Positions 1 to 12,990 are shown, counted from the first letter of the stretch. The stretch: 60,000 nucleotides of DNA from Polytrichum commune (GCA_950295325.1 OX485808.1:20110527-20170526), one strand, 5' to 3'. Notes: a model not told the origin generated them from the letters alone. Translations and numbers: made by a program.

Positions 1-128
1 TCCAAGGAACCAATGTATGGGTTGGTTCGCCCCAGCCTATGTGCGCTCACGTTGCCTTCGTCAACAAGTTGCTTCTTTACCCACCTCGGGTCAAAATCAA
101 AGCACAAAAATTATAACTTTGTGTATCA

Positions 129-156
<28 letters not shown>
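129..156. repeat. (AT)n microsatellite
   Basis: An uninterrupted AT dinucleotide run of about 28 bases. It lies 30 bp outside the left end of the Stowaway-like MITE and has no coding meaning. Similar runs occur at 21.5, 29.8, 45.7, 48.8 and 53.6 kb. Confidence 0.95.
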
Positions 157-160
<4 letters not shown>

Positions 161-188
161 ACCACATCAAAACAAAAAAATAAGAATA

Positions 189-379
189 CTCCCTCTGTCC
201 CAAAATGATTGTTGGAGATCAAATGTTTATAGATTTTGTTGATGTGGAAATTATTTGGCGCACCAAATTGTTTGGCAAAATTTTCTACATTAACAAAATC
301 AATAAACATTTGAACTCATACAATCATTTTGAAACAGAAACCTCCAGGGGGTAGGACAATCGTTTTGGGACGGAAGGAG
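189..379. mobile_element. Composite Stowaway-like MITE
   Basis: The ends CTCCCTCTGTCCCAAAATGA and the inverted GTTTTGGGACGGAAGGAG form the terminal inverted repeat typical of plant Stowaway MITEs (non-autonomous Tc1/mariner elements), and TA flanks both sides (187-188 and 380-381). The interior contains a second, near-perfect palindrome: AAATGTTTATAGATTTTG near 220 pairs with CAAAATCAATAAACATTT near 295-312, and this pairing continues out to CAATCATTTTG near 331. The last ~40 bp (CCAGGGGGTAGGACAATCG onward) instead resemble the right end of the shorter MITE at 16430-16549. I infer an element assembled from two Stowaway subfamilies. It carries no transposase and would depend on one elsewhere. 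Confidence 0.85.
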
Positions 380-382
380 TAC

Positions 383-2007
383 TATGGTAACAAATGTCCA
401 AATAGTGTGGAATGCTCAATAAATTAGCATGGGGAAACTAAATTGCACATATTAGTGTAGATAACAAGCAAACCCCCATGAACCCACCATAACATTACCC
501 CCCCCCCCTCTCCCAATCTCCTCCTCCTCCTCTTTTTGGTACCCAACGTATCCAATGGCGCCCATTTTCCGAAAAGAAGAAAGTAACCCTCTCTTGAAGC
601 TTGAGAAAAACATGAAGAAGCGTTAAAGAAGAACCGGGCTCCCATTCACATCGGTATATAAAAACTTAAATAATGATTTTATTTATTGTTCATGGTCCGA
701 CACGGCTCTTGGTCCGTGCGTAAAGTGGCCCTTAGTTTTCCCCATACTTTTTTTTTCTCTCTCTCTCTCTTTCTTCCTTTCTTTTTCTGACAAAAAGAAC
801 TTTGGAGATAGTGTAATCGAAGCCTGACTACGAATTTGTCGCTATCTAGAGGTTTCATTTCAATGTCAGCAAACTGAATACACCAAGAGCTTTCTCTAGG
901 CTGTCAGATGGCCCACAAGTTGGTACCAAGGCTCCCAGTCCGATTAAGGTAACCTGAATCTCTGGTCTCCCCAAAGTTAGCGGATCACCAACTTTAGTTA
1001 GTTGGAGTGGTGGAGCCATTCAACTACATTCCCTCGATCCCTCGCTAATCCAACCCAGTGCCCACAACCAAGTCTCAAGTACAAAGGTACTGCTTCATTG
1101 GTGGACCCCTACCCCCCCCCCCCTGGCCCACTAAAGACTAGCGGACGTACCACTAGCCCCTTCCTTCCCTTCACGCTCCACACTTCAAAAGACGATGGGG
1201 AAGTACATACGTTGCGTCACGCAATACACCACACTCGTCATCCCAATAAGTGCGTGTTTACTATTCACGTAGTGCTATAACTATTTATTGAGAATGTAAT
1301 ATTTTACCAAGAAAAGTCATTCTCGTGTTTTATTAATGTCCGAACAACCTATTGAAACTTCCGTTAGTTAAAACTAAACTCCTGAGGAAGACGTTGGTAC
1401 ATTTCGTCGTAACTCTGTATAGTGACGCACGCTCTAATTGGGATTATCATTGTACTACATGGGGAGTAGTACCCTGAGTATATGTTTTATACCCAGATAC
1501 AAACCTACCGAGTTCCAGTGTGTACATGTTTGTAAGCAAGAAACCTACCATTTGGTGGGAGTGGGCTTCAATCTAAGCTTGCAGCGAGGGGACGAGAGAG
1601 CGTAAATTACATATGCATAATTCTCCTTTAATTACGGGATTCCATGTTTACCGGGAGCACATAACCAAGCATCTGTAAATTATCAAAGCATTTGAATCTT
1701 AATATCCCGTTGCTTTGAAAAGAAACCATTGTTTAGTTGCTTGGTGGTGTGATGTTATGAGAAGTAATGCATACAAGTGTGTATCTCTCATTCTTCCAAC
1801 AACAATGCCTCGCAATAGTGTGTAGTGAGGTTTCTCTATATCATATGGGCATGGAGACAAACACCCTAATCGCAGGTTGGGTTATCAAAAGGCCATGGTG
1901 GGTGTAAAAGAATCCAAATGACAATGTTGTTTTTTTTTTATTGTTTTGGAAGATGTCGGAGTTGCTTTAACAACCGGAGTTTTGTGTAAAAGTAAGTATG
2001 TGTTTCA
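383..2007. other. Gene-free AT-rich stretch
   Basis: No coding region is recognised. The stretch holds a poly-C tract near 500, a CT-rich pyrimidine run at about 750-790 and a poly-C run near 1111-1123. Short frames here cross low-complexity DNA and show no protein-like composition. Around 1270-1340 a few words resemble the foldback family at 7742-8152, suggesting a worn fragment. Confidence 0.6.
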
Positions 2008-2030
2008 CCAAAGCCCCATTGGGGCTTTGG
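2008..2030. repeat. Perfect GC-rich hairpin
   Basis: CCAAAGCCCC, the three-base loop ATT, then GGGGCTTTGG form a perfect 10-bp stem in AT-rich surroundings. The same motif with related flanking words recurs near 51604 and 51983, so this is probably the conserved core of a dispersed repeat rather than a terminator. No T-tract follows. Confidence 0.7.
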
Positions 2031-5000
2031 AGATAACAAAATTGTGGTACTTTTGTGGTTTAGCTCCATTTGTAGAGAAGTGACTCTTATTTATTAAAAA
2101 AAAAAGGTATCCATATAGCAAAATTCTCATATAAAGAAATGAGTCTAAATTAGGGCACACATGTCAGGGTTAAGATTTGCACCCATCATAAATTCCAAAT
2201 GTATACATGATGTATGTTTGACGATTGTGGCAGGCATTTGACATGCATTTTGTGGGTTTAAATCTCAACATTGGCACATATGGTAAAACACATGATGCAA
2301 TATCTAGTGTTTTTATCCAACATTTCTAAACATCATTGTTTATTTGTCAATTTCTTAAAATATGTCATAAAATAATGCACAATGACAACTGAGCACATGA
2401 ATAATACCATGAGATTCAACATAATTCATGATACAAATAAGCAATCAAGCAATCTTCAATTGTCAATGAAACTCTTAATATTCTATCTCAACTATTACAA
2501 GCATTATGAAGTACTTCCTCTTTTATAATGCATACAATCTCTTGAAGTTTGTGGCTCAGTTCAACAAACTTGCAACATATTGAAGTATGGTTAAAAATAT
2601 TTAGCCATAAAGTTTTGACTCCTTAGTAGGCAACCTTCAATTGACATCAATAGATTTCCTCATTCCTTGGACATAGTCCATCATGCCTACAACAATGTCA
2701 ATAAGTAGTGTGTTGAGGAGAGCATTGGCATCTCAATGCTCATCGCCTTAATTTCTTTGATTTCAACGCCTTAGTTTCTACCATATTTCTCTAAGGCAAT
2801 GGCAAGTGAAGAGGCAATTATCCCTATTAAGATAATGACAATCCTTAGTTAGTCAGTTACCCTTATTTCCTTCCAAATTTGGGAATTGCAAGTTGATTCC
2901 CATTGGTAGCACCCTGAAATAACAATGCAGGTAAAATCCCCCCCCCCCTGCCTTGAACAAACCCAATATTGCTTTAGCCACAATATCCACGTCACATTTT
3001 CAACCGATGCTCGCCTCACTACACTACTTGTTTGCACCTCGACATGCCCATAATAGAGAATAGAACTTCATGTGCATTGATGCCATATTGCTCATGTGAT
3101 GCACGTTATGTAGAAATAAGCATGAAGCTCGACCTTGAAACCCTAAATTGAACACAAATTGAGATCCATTTTTTGGGAGTAGGAGGGATACAATACAACT
3201 TTCATCTAAGCTCAACTACACCATAAATACGAAGCTATTGAAATCACGATACAATTGATCCTTTCTCAATATGCTATGTTGTTCCTAATGCCCACATAAT
3301 GGTAGGTCTTACATGCCTCCCTATGTTTACTATACAACCATTTTTTAAACCATGTGTTAACTCTATATATATGTAAACATTTTTCCTCCGAGGATGTAAT
3401 TGGACCCTATGCAATATTCCACCAAGTTTCCTAAACTTTTCTAAATGCTTGCCTCAAAATTAATAACCACCATGGTGAACAATGGTAGGGCTCAAATGCA
3501 ACAAATCCTCTTCCACCCTTCCCAAGAGGGGGAAACAAGCCGCCACCATACTTGATGTGTAACAAGTCGAGTGCCATTGGTCGTGTGTTCTACAACCAAA
3601 ACCACTCCAAGTAGTATAAGTTGTATTAACGATTGTTAACATTGTAAAGTGATGCATACTATCTTTAACTCGTATAAGTTCATGAGGCCCCATTAGGATT
3701 TTTGGGCCACTTCATCCATCCATTGGTATATTGTATTCAAGTGATACGTCTAACTAAGCACACTAAATACGAACGCATACACTAAATATCAGTAACCCTA
3801 TGAAAGTAAGTAACGTTAAATGTAAACTCAAACACAAAATTATATCAACTATGGTAATATGTGGAAGATACAAGTTTGAATTTAGTGTTAGTAAGGATAT
3901 GAAAAGATTGAACAGTGATTAAAGAAGAATTCTAGCATATCTTCTAACACTAATTATCAAAAAATTGAAAATTATCACAACATTGAATATAATCAAACAC
4001 TAAATATTCACATCAAATATGTTCAAATGTAGCTTTCAAATGCGTAAAATTCATATGAAGTCCTTTCAAAGAAGCAAAAGATTTTGAGTTTTCAAAAAAA
4101 TTGAAGGAACTTTCTATTGATAGACATTTCAAACGTTTGGTGTCGGATTCTAGTTTCGGAAGCTTGACGGAGCACCCATGACTTTGTTTCCCATAGCTAA
4201 ACAGTTTCAAGAGTCATTTAATCCTGAAATTAGTGATTATGAGTGCAAAGATGGAATGAGCTTGACCTTGGACGCGGACCATGCTTTTGAGGGCTAAGTG
4301 GATGTGTGTTTGGTTGTTGGCACTTGGCCACCTATATTTGATTGAAGGACCCTATTGGAAAAATCCATAATTACAAACACATAGGAACAACCATGTGACC
4401 ATGAAAGTACAAGTTGATTCTAGGTTGTTTTTTTGTCTAACTTTATTTTTTTCCTAATTGGACCATCAAGTTGAAATTAGCTTCTATCTCACAATGGCCA
4501 AGCACTTCATTACGTTAGGGAAGTGGCCCTTCGAACACCATCTTGGTATACTTCTAATCCCATAAAGTTTTCGATTTCTTGAATTTTAAAATCAAAATTT
4601 GGGCTTTCTGGAACTAAATCCTAGTAGTACCAGAGCGCAACGCTTTGGTAACAACGGTGAGAAGCTGAGCTCAGGCCGAAAGTTACGATTCTTTGCCATG
4701 TTGTGTGCAACTCATAAACAGGTTTCAACCTGTAACACCTAAACCACGACAACACGTTGTGGGCAACTCAGAACCCCATACCACGTACCACCAGTTATTA
4801 AGCCCCCGTAAAACCCCCCTAAATCTTTGAGATAAAACCAACAGCAAACTAAGGGTTGACACATGCATGCCCATTCAAACGAGGAAAACGATCTTCACTT
4901 TGACAATGAACAAGATATTAATATGTGAACCCCGTACATTACGAGGACGAAAATTATGGCTATGGGCATGATTTGGAGTTGGTAATCATCGATCTAACAC

Positions 5001-7199
5001 AAAGGATTACGGATGATTTGTTCCATCTTCTACGAGGTAGGAGCGAGTGCGGAGCTAAAAGTGCATGTTGAAGGCCACCTCCATGATAGACATATATCTT
5101 GCATGATGCGAAAACTCTTTTTGTCATTTTCAAACTCCGTTTTCCAGCTTGATTGTGTGCTATTGAGAATCCAAATACTCTAATCATGCGGTCACACCAA
5201 CACAGAGAGTTATTAAGTTAAGTTAGAGGGCCACTGAAGTCGAAGTCGAAGTCGAAGTAAGTCAGATCTGAAGCTTCACATGCTTCGTGAGATCCACGAA
5301 AATCTGATCTCCATGTGATCAGCTTGGCTGCATCATCGACCGTGGACTTGGAGAAGCTTCAATTGCAAGCGCAAATTAAGTGACTCAGCTCTCCCCCCAG
5401 AAAAACCATTTAGTGTAGTAACTAAGGTAGAAAAAATACCATAACCCGTGAAAAGAAGGTGATTCATTCGCATTGAACATCTGGTCTGACAATCATGAGA
5501 TAATTTCCCAAGATAGACGACAAGGATTCATGAAGAATGCAAGTTGTTTCATATTTTTCTGCCCTATACAAAAAATGATGCTACAATTTTTCAAAGTGGA
5601 AAGTTGTCCAACCCCCTACTCGTTCACTGGATTCTCCCTAGCTACACCGAACACGTTAATCCACATTTCCATACAGAACATCGCCTAAATCGGTTACCTC
5701 ATGAGTATATTAACACTTCATTCCCATTGGCTACACTAAGTGTACACCCATTGAAGTTGCCGTTGAGCCATGATCAGTTTTAGAAATGGCACTTCACCAT
5801 TATGACGCTGGTCTAGTGCACGGCTAGAGGGTCGTTAACGGGTTATGGTATTTCTACATTAAGTGACTCCATTGTGGATTTGGGCGAACTAACCCATACA
5901 CTCGTTCCTTGTTGGATGCCTAAACCCTTGCCTCCAAGGAACCAACCAGTGTACGGGTTGGTTCGCCCCCAACCCTCCATTACAGACGACAATTATACTT
6001 AGAATAAGAGTAGAGCATTTTCAGACCAACACCCAACTCAAAACCAACATCCTAAAGTCTTGCGTTATAAGTACATTTTGGTTTTGAAAATATCCATCAT
6101 CTTAACACAGTGTTCTACTTTTGAGCATATGATACTTTTGGTTGAAAAATGACGTGGGTCAAGAAAATCACGTTGATGAAATTTATCGCGGTATGTCAAA
6201 ATTAAAGTGGACCGCACTAACAAGTTTGTAAGTTGTATGTGTCTAATTTGAGAAGATATCTTTGTACTTCAATCATCTTGACCTTGAGTCGATGCAGTTT
6301 GACCATCCATAACATTTGTAAATCGAAAACCCCAAAATCTTGTGTTTAAACCTTAAAAGGACTGAGAAACTCAAAGTGGGATCTGCTTGTTTTTTTTTTT
6401 AATAAATTTTAAAGTCACTTTGAGTATGTTTGAATTCTAAGTTTTTAGTTGTGTCTTTTCTCATATGTAACTATTCAAGTTCCAAACCACCCTTATTAAA
6501 TGTTTTGTAAGAATGTACTACCAATTTTTGTAAGGGCAATGATGACCTCAATCATCCATTCATATTTTCATTCCTTGAAATTCTTTTTATTAGGAGAAAG
6601 TAGAAAGGTTGCTAACTGAATAAAAATTTCCATTCTCTAGAAATTATAAACTTTGCGGTGGGTGTGACCAATCAAAATATTTTTTGACTAATTTATTAAA
6701 TACAATCTTGTTGTCATTTTTGTAAGTAGAAATATATTTGTACAATAATGACTACCACTTTTTTTTATTCCAAGGATGTGGATATTGTCCAAGGATCACC
6801 TTTCAAGACTCTCTTTGGTAAGTTAGCTCCAAATTAGGTATCCAAATTGCATTAGATAACACAAAAGCTTGGACCCGTGTTGTCTTGGCCTATTACAGCC
6901 ATGCATATGACTTCTCTAGATTTATCTAGAGCGTTGTCAAAGAAAAATCTCATGTTGTGCATGCATGATACAATACGTTTTCATACAAAATTCAATATAC
7001 TTCAATTTTGATGAAAATTAATTGATGAAAGGAAGGCATTTTTGCATGGGATTTTGTGGATGAAAAAGAATCATAAAATAGAAATATTAAATAAAAGTAA
7101 AAAGAGAAGAAGATGCGAAGTCTTGACATTTACGGGTAAAAAGAAAAAAGAAAAAGGCAAACAAAGAGAGGAAGATGTGGCTATCAAACATAATTCTAG
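2031..7199. other. Gene-free AT-rich stretch
   Basis: I see no supportable gene. The longest open frames are below 80 codons, mutually overlapping and lack recognisable domains. There is a poly-C tract near 2938-2949. A short passage near 4300 resembles the long-TIR MITE arms but is too diverged to delimit. Confidence 0.6.
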
Positions 7200-7610
7200 A
7201 TAAAACTAGAGTTCCCATCCCCTGCCATAGGGTTCCATGCAATCATGTGCCCATGCTCATGACCACGACCATACATACTTGCCATATGCATGTAAGCCCA
7301 TGCTTATGCTCATAAGGCCCCCATATCCTACCACCAAGCCACCATGGAATGCTTTAGGTGAGGGGGGGGGGGGGATACAAATTTAATCTTCAATTCAATT
7401 AAATATCCTACTTTTGTCATGTTGCCCATGCCATGGCACCACCTTAGCTCCATGTCTGCCACCTCCCCCCAATGTTCCCCACCATGCCCACCTTTTGAAC
7501 TTGGAGTCCCCCATCTTTGAACATTTGTTTCCTCTTTCTATTGTCTCATGTCTGTATTGGGGGATTTTTGTGGCACATGCCTCTTTTTCTTTTGAAAGCT
7601 AGTTGAAACA
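7200..7610 (+). repeat. Dispersed repeat, copy 1 (inverted partner at 26.6 kb)
   Basis: This segment matches the reverse strand of about 26640-27030. When both are translated they share blocks around CPCH, the PHHAHLL/PTMPIFC region and WGIF, in the same order. Both also have a run of CATGCCCATG-like words and a G or C homopolymer nearby. The shared short reading frame could be a remnant of a mobile element or simply conserved repeat DNA; no domain is recognised. The type of element is undetermined. Confidence 0.6.
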
Positions 7611-7741
7611 TGGGTTCATCTTAGTAGACTCCCACCACCACAAGCTTTGTCGTACACAAATCTTTGATATAAGGTCTACCTTACATCCTCTACATGTTAA
7701 CTTGTGCTATTGTGGATGTCCCAATACAATGTTTTTGCCTA

Positions 7742-8152
7742 ATTAGTGTGGGTTACCATTATGAGTTATGTGTTGCTATAACATTTTTTTATCAACATTA
7801 TTTTTTTCTACCAACTAAATTATCTCATATTATGCGTTGTGCATACTAACTAAACTAAATACGATATTTAGTGTCACTTTCTTTTTGGAGTTACACAATG
7901 CTATACCTTTTTACTATTGATGTACCATTCTGCCAAGTAAAGTCATTAATGTTTTGTAATGTCCAAACAACCAATTCGACATTTGATGGTAAAATATGAG
8001 ATACATAGTAAATAGATATAGCATTGCAAAATTCCAAATAATAAGTGACACTAAATATCATATTTAGTGTACTTATGTTATATGAGTAAAAAATGACACT
8101 CTCAGTAAAATGTTAAAGCAATGCGTAACTTCAAATGGTAACCCACACTAAT
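7742..8152. mobile_element. Long foldback element (TIR about 190 bp)
   Basis: The left half beginning ATTAGTGTGGGTTACCA is mirrored by the right half ending TGGTAACCCACACTAAT. The pairing continues inward through GTTGCTATAACATTTT against AAAATGTTAAAGCAA, then TTTAGTGTCACTT against AAGTGACACTAAAT, then CAATGCTATA against TATAGCATTG near 7900 and 8020. About 190 bp per arm is inverted with mismatches, leaving a short loop near 7930-8000. No coding capacity. A related, shorter foldback lies at 11851-12013, and single-arm fragments occur near 17340-17370 and possibly 1270-1340. This architecture is that of a foldback MITE; the superfamily is unknown and I could not identify a target duplication. 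Confidence 0.75.
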
Positions 8153-8495
8153 CAAACAAAATAAGGTACTTGGACGGATTTCAAGTTGCCATTAAGTATA
8201 ATAGTTCCATGTGTGGAAGTCAAATACCGTAGCTCTCTAGCAGCTTGGGCACATTTTTGCTTAATAATTCATTAAAGTGCGAAAGTAAGTTAGGCAACCC
8301 AGAAAATAACATTCTAGAATTGGACAAATTCAAAAAGTAATTAAAAATAACTTAGACTTTCATCCAAGTCATTTCTATACTTCATGGATGGTCTTCCTAA
8401 TTTCATCCATGGCGGCTACGATAAAACCTGAACAATTTTCTGTAACCAACATTCCTTACCCTAAAGTTTGTCTTTTAACTTGTATGCCAAGGTTT

Positions 8496-9920
8496 TGCTT
8501 GGCACCAAATTTTGCTTTGTGCAGCAAACTCATGCTTGTATTGTTTTTCAGATCATGAGTGAGATTGATGCCGTGTGAAGACACCGTCGAAGTTATTTGA
8601 TGCTACTTTGTTGGATTCCAGTGAATGTCACTTGCATTATCGTGATTTTAGACACGCAACGAAATCAATTTCCCATAAATGTAGGCACCTTCAAAAGCAA
8701 ATTATTTTCTTGCCCAAGTTGCTAGAGAGCTACAGTAGTGTGCAATGGGGGCATTTCTTTCTAGCATTATTTCAAACAAGTGTCATTTATAGACTTCAAT
8801 GATCCACCCGCTTCAAAATCTTTCGTACCCAAGAAGGCCATGGTCAGGGTTGCTTGGCAACAAATTTTGCTTTGTGCAGCAAGCTCATGCTTGTATTGTT
8901 TTTAGACCATGAATGAGATTGATGTTGCATGAAGACACAATTGAAGTTATTTGATGCTACTTTGTCGGATTGCAGTGAACGTCGCTTGCATTATCGTGAT
9001 TTACGACACGCAACAAAATTAATTTCCCAAAAATTTAGGTGCCTTCAAAAGTAATTTATTTTTCTGCCCGAGCTGCTAGAGACCTACGGTAGTGTGCAAT
9101 TGGGGCATTTCTTTCTAGCATTGTTTTGAACAGGTGTCATTTAATAGACTCCGATGATTTGCCCGCTTAAAAATCTTTCATACCCAAGAAGGCCAGGGTC
9201 AAGGTTGTTTGGTAACAAAATTTGCTTTGTGCAACAAACTCATGCTTGTATTGTTTTTCAGACCATGAGTGAGATTGATGCTGCATGAAGACACAATTGA
9301 AGTTATTTGATGCTACTTTGTCGGATTCCACTGAACGTCGCTTGCATTATCGTGATTTACGACACGCAACGAAATTGATTTCCCAAAAATTTAGGCGCCT
9401 TCAAAAGTAATTTATATCTTTGCGCGAGCTGCTAGAGACCTACGGTAGTGTGCAATTGGGGCATTTCTTTCTAGCATTATTTTAAACATGTGTCATTTAA
9501 TAGACTCCGATGATCCGCCCGCTTTAAAACCTTTCGTACCCAAGAAGGCCAGGGTCAAGGTTGCTTGGCAACAAATTTTGCTTTGTGCAGCAAACTCATG
9601 CTTGTATTGTTTTTCAGATCACGAGTGAGATTGATGCCACGTGAAGACACAATTGAAGTTATTTGATGCTACTTTGTCGGATTCCAGTGAACGTCGCTTG
9701 CATTATTGTGATTTACGACACGCAACGAACTCGATTTCCCCGAAATTTAGGCGCCCTCAAAAGTAATTTATTTCTCTGCCCGAGCTGGTAGAGAGAGCGA
9801 CGGTAGTGTGCAATGGGGGCATTTCTTTGTCGCCTTATTTTAAACAGGTGTCATTTAAGAGGCTCCGATGATCTGCCCGCCTTAAAATCTTTCGTACCCA
9901 AGAAGGCCAGGGTCAGGGTT
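8496..9920. repeat. Tandem array, four copies of a 355-bp unit
   Basis: Four head-to-tail units start near 8496, 8851, 9206 and 9562, at spacings of 355, 355 and 356 bp. Each opens with TGCTTGGCA or a variant, passes through TGCTTGTATTGTTTTTCAGA and TTATTTGATGCTACTTTG, and closes with CCCAAGAAGGCCAGGGTCA. Units 2-4 are closest to each other; unit 1 is more diverged. Unit 1 keeps an open frame (8575-8802) that resembles translated parts of the other units, where stops interrupt it, so the array may derive from a duplicated exon or element fragment. No known domain is recognised. Neighbouring DNA on either side is unrelated. Confidence 0.9.
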
Positions 9921-10143
9921 TCAATTCACATTCCGTGACACGAAGCAAGCAACTACTGACTCCGTGTGACAAAGAATGGCAGGTGGTTTGGGGCCACTGA
10001 TGAGGAGTCATGGCTTCAGTGCCTGAGGCCTGATCATTCTAATATACCCCCATTTTTTAATTTCCCAACTCTATTATTCTTAGTAGTAGTAGTATTATAA
10101 TACTAGGTAGGTGCAGGGATATTTGTTGACAACACACACGATA

Positions 10144-10171
10144 AGGAAAGGGAAAGGGAAAGGGAAAGGGA
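10144..10171. repeat. (GGGAAA)n short tandem repeat
   Basis: About four and a half hexamer copies of GGGAAA. On the complementary strand it reads as a CT-rich run and produces a low-complexity Ser-Leu frame that is not a gene. Confidence 0.9.
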
Positions 10172-10372
10172 GTCAGGCAAAAGGCCTGTCGACCCCGTGA
10201 CTAAGACTCGGCCGCGTGAAAAGCAATAAATTTTTTTAATAAAAAATCCTGAAAAAATAACCATAATAATAACAATAAAACGACGACGACACCGATATTT
10301 CACACAAGCATGTGTCCTTTGTGAGAGGGACTTGAATTACCCCCACTCACTTGCACCACCACTCGAATGATG

Positions 10373-10396
10373 GCTTCGGCTTCGGCTTCGGCTTCA
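10373..10396. repeat. (CTTCGG)n hexamer repeat
   Basis: Four copies of CTTCGG in a locally GC-richer patch (about 10300-10560). On the - strand it reads as an Ala-Glu repeat in a 60-codon frame (10300-10482) with no recognised domain. The patch has first-exon-like composition on the - strand, but no further exon, start context or homology supports a gene. Confidence 0.85.
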
Positions 10397-11850
10397 ACCC
10401 TAGCCGACAATAGTAACACGAATCGGGGTGAGAGTCGCATCCGATGGTGAGGAGGTTTAATTAGGGTTGCTAGCCTCTTCACCTAAGTTACATTGACACC
10501 TCCTCGATTCACCGTCACTTTCACGCGCTTGAATGAGTTTTCGGTCCCATTAAGGTAGAGCCGTCACCTTAAGCATCGATCGTGTGTGTATGGTTTATTA
10601 AGTGAAATGAGTTTTAATGATCATCGTTGAGGGCTTGATAAGGGATTCCAATGCACCAAAGGACGTTTTATTTGAATTTCGTATGCAAATGTTATGAGGA
10701 TTCAAAGTTTCATTTGTAGGTGATACAAAACCAACATGGGAGTCTATTGTTAATCCTTGAAGGATCCTAAGGTCATATTTGGCTTCTTTTTTTTATACAT
10801 TTTTTGATTTGATGTAGAAAAATTTGTTTCAAAGTCAAATAATTTTTTTATAAACATAAAGGGTCAATCTTGCAAGGCTTTTTGTTTGGTCAAATGTAAA
10901 ATCTTTCGATAGTTTTTTGCTCTTTTTTTGTTTTTTTTTTACCTAACATAAACATGGTGACATTTGGGTATTTTGGACACATTTTCAGACATTTGGGAGG
11001 TGTTTCGGTACTGAGGCAAGTGAATGTGAATAGGTCCAATTATAATTAAATGGACCCAACAATTTGGAAAAAAATACATATTATTATTTTCTAATCACAT
11101 TCATATACCTATCCATTGTTCGGATTTGAGTGCTCGGGAAATATGTTTTCTATGGACCATACTTGACATGTGTCCAAAGGAAGCCTACGGAAGCATAGTA
11201 AATAAAATCCAAGAGTGATTTATTGTATTTTTAGATGGTTAAACTCACATGCAAATGTCTAGAAGGGAAAACGTCACCCGGAAAATAATAATGTAACCAT
11301 CAAGAAGGCAACACCAACCAAAAACTAGATTTGGGCACCCCCTACATTATTCCATTATTGGGTTTTGATGGCCTGATCTTGACAATCATAATACTCTCAA
11401 ATGGTATAACATTAAAATATCAGTGCCCTCAATACAATTCTATCCAAATCATTAGGACGGTTTGAGGAAAACCCTAAACTAACATCAGTTGAAAACGTGA
11501 AAATCATTGTAAATTCTACTTCGCTCTACGCGCATTCCTTTAGGGGTTAAGGTGGTGGATGTTTACAAAAGCATTGTGTAGTTATTTTGCAATATTTTAG
11601 AGTATTGGTTTTGATTGGGGTGTTAGTTTTAAAACCAGCTAGCTTATGAAATGGAATTAGTTTAACATCTAAAGAGCTAGGATGGTTTGAGACATATGGA
11701 TTACAATAACTACATCTAATATGGTTCTTGTATGCATTTGAACATAGTTACTACTACTAGATTCACATTTATTTATTTGGGTTGTGTTAATATTTTCAAG
11801 AGGATTTTAACACAACTTAGCATGTACACCAGGCAATCCTTTTAGAGTGC

Positions 11851-12013
11851 GTTCCCAATTGGAGTTATATGTTGCTAAAACTTGTTACTATATTATTATT
11901 ATTTACTCTAGTATGCATGCCCTATCCATGTTAAAGAACATGAAATAACTTAGTTGGTGAAGAATGATATTCTCAATAAAAGGTTATAGCAACGGTAATT
12001 CCAAATGATAACC
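11851..12013. mobile_element. Short foldback element, same family as 7742-8152
   Basis: The left arm GGAGTTATATGTTGCTAAAA is mirrored by the right arm around TTATAGCAACGGTAATTCC, continuing to ATGATAACCC. The arm words match those of the 411-bp foldback (GTTACC, GTTGCTATAAC, CTCAGTAAAA-like). About 160 bp with no coding content. It is a shorter, diverged family member. Confidence 0.65.
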
Positions 12014-12990
12014 CATTGATAAGTTTATTTAGTGTAGCTTTTTGGACATTATAAGAATAAACTATGAGTTTTAAAGTGTTCATTACAAGTGTGTTCAAAA
12101 TTAACCCTAGGTTCTCATGTGCAAATCATGCATACATGGTGGCAATATTTATAGAGGTTATTTTAAACAAAGAATCAAAATTTGGTGTAATTAGCATAGA
12201 TCACCTATAAGGGCAAGTTAAGTTATATGTTTTCTTAATCGAATATGCAATAGTTATAAATGGTTAATTTTTAATATTGGAGTGGAGTATGGTTTTAGTG
12301 CGGGGATTCCTTTTGCGTGGAAAAAACGGGGTGAGGGTTATAGTGAGTGTTGCGGATGGTTTTTGGAGCCGTTCGCAATACAAAAAGTGTGGGGTTGGGC
12401 AAGGGTTTGTAGCTAGGGGATGGGTGATTGAAGTTTACATAGTACATTCAAATAATGTAAGAAAATTGAATTTTGGTTATACCATGTCTAAGCCAATTTG
12501 CTAAGCATATTTTCATGCCATTAATAACATGTGGATTCCAAGAGCATGTTGAAATGCATGGAGGGTTGCCTTCTACTCAAGTCATGGGAGGCGGTTGTGT
12601 GCACACATGTAAAAAGAGTTCTCTACTTCACGAGGACATCTCCTTTGCACTTGTGGGATGCCAAGTTTGCACTCGAGCCATTGGTAGTGGACGTACTCCA
12701 TCTTTTTTTATGACATGCATCATTTGATCTTGATATGAATGTTTTCATCTTCTTTTTTATTTTTCATTTTGTTGAATGTTTTTGGCATGGGAGAGGGAAA
12801 CAACATTTATATACCTAATTTAGTGGTCCCCATGGATGCACCTTTTATAACGCGTATGAGTATATGTGAGTGCAAAAAATGGGTATTAATTTGAACTTTT
12901 CTGTATTACGTATACATATGCTACAGAAATTGTAACTTGTAGTTATGTACATGTATGGAGGACCTCTAGAAAATATACAACATTTGTACT

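Noticed and set aside
2000-2035. Intrinsic transcription terminator
   Set aside because: The hairpin has no following T-tract and the sequence is eukaryotic. The motif recurs as part of a repeat.
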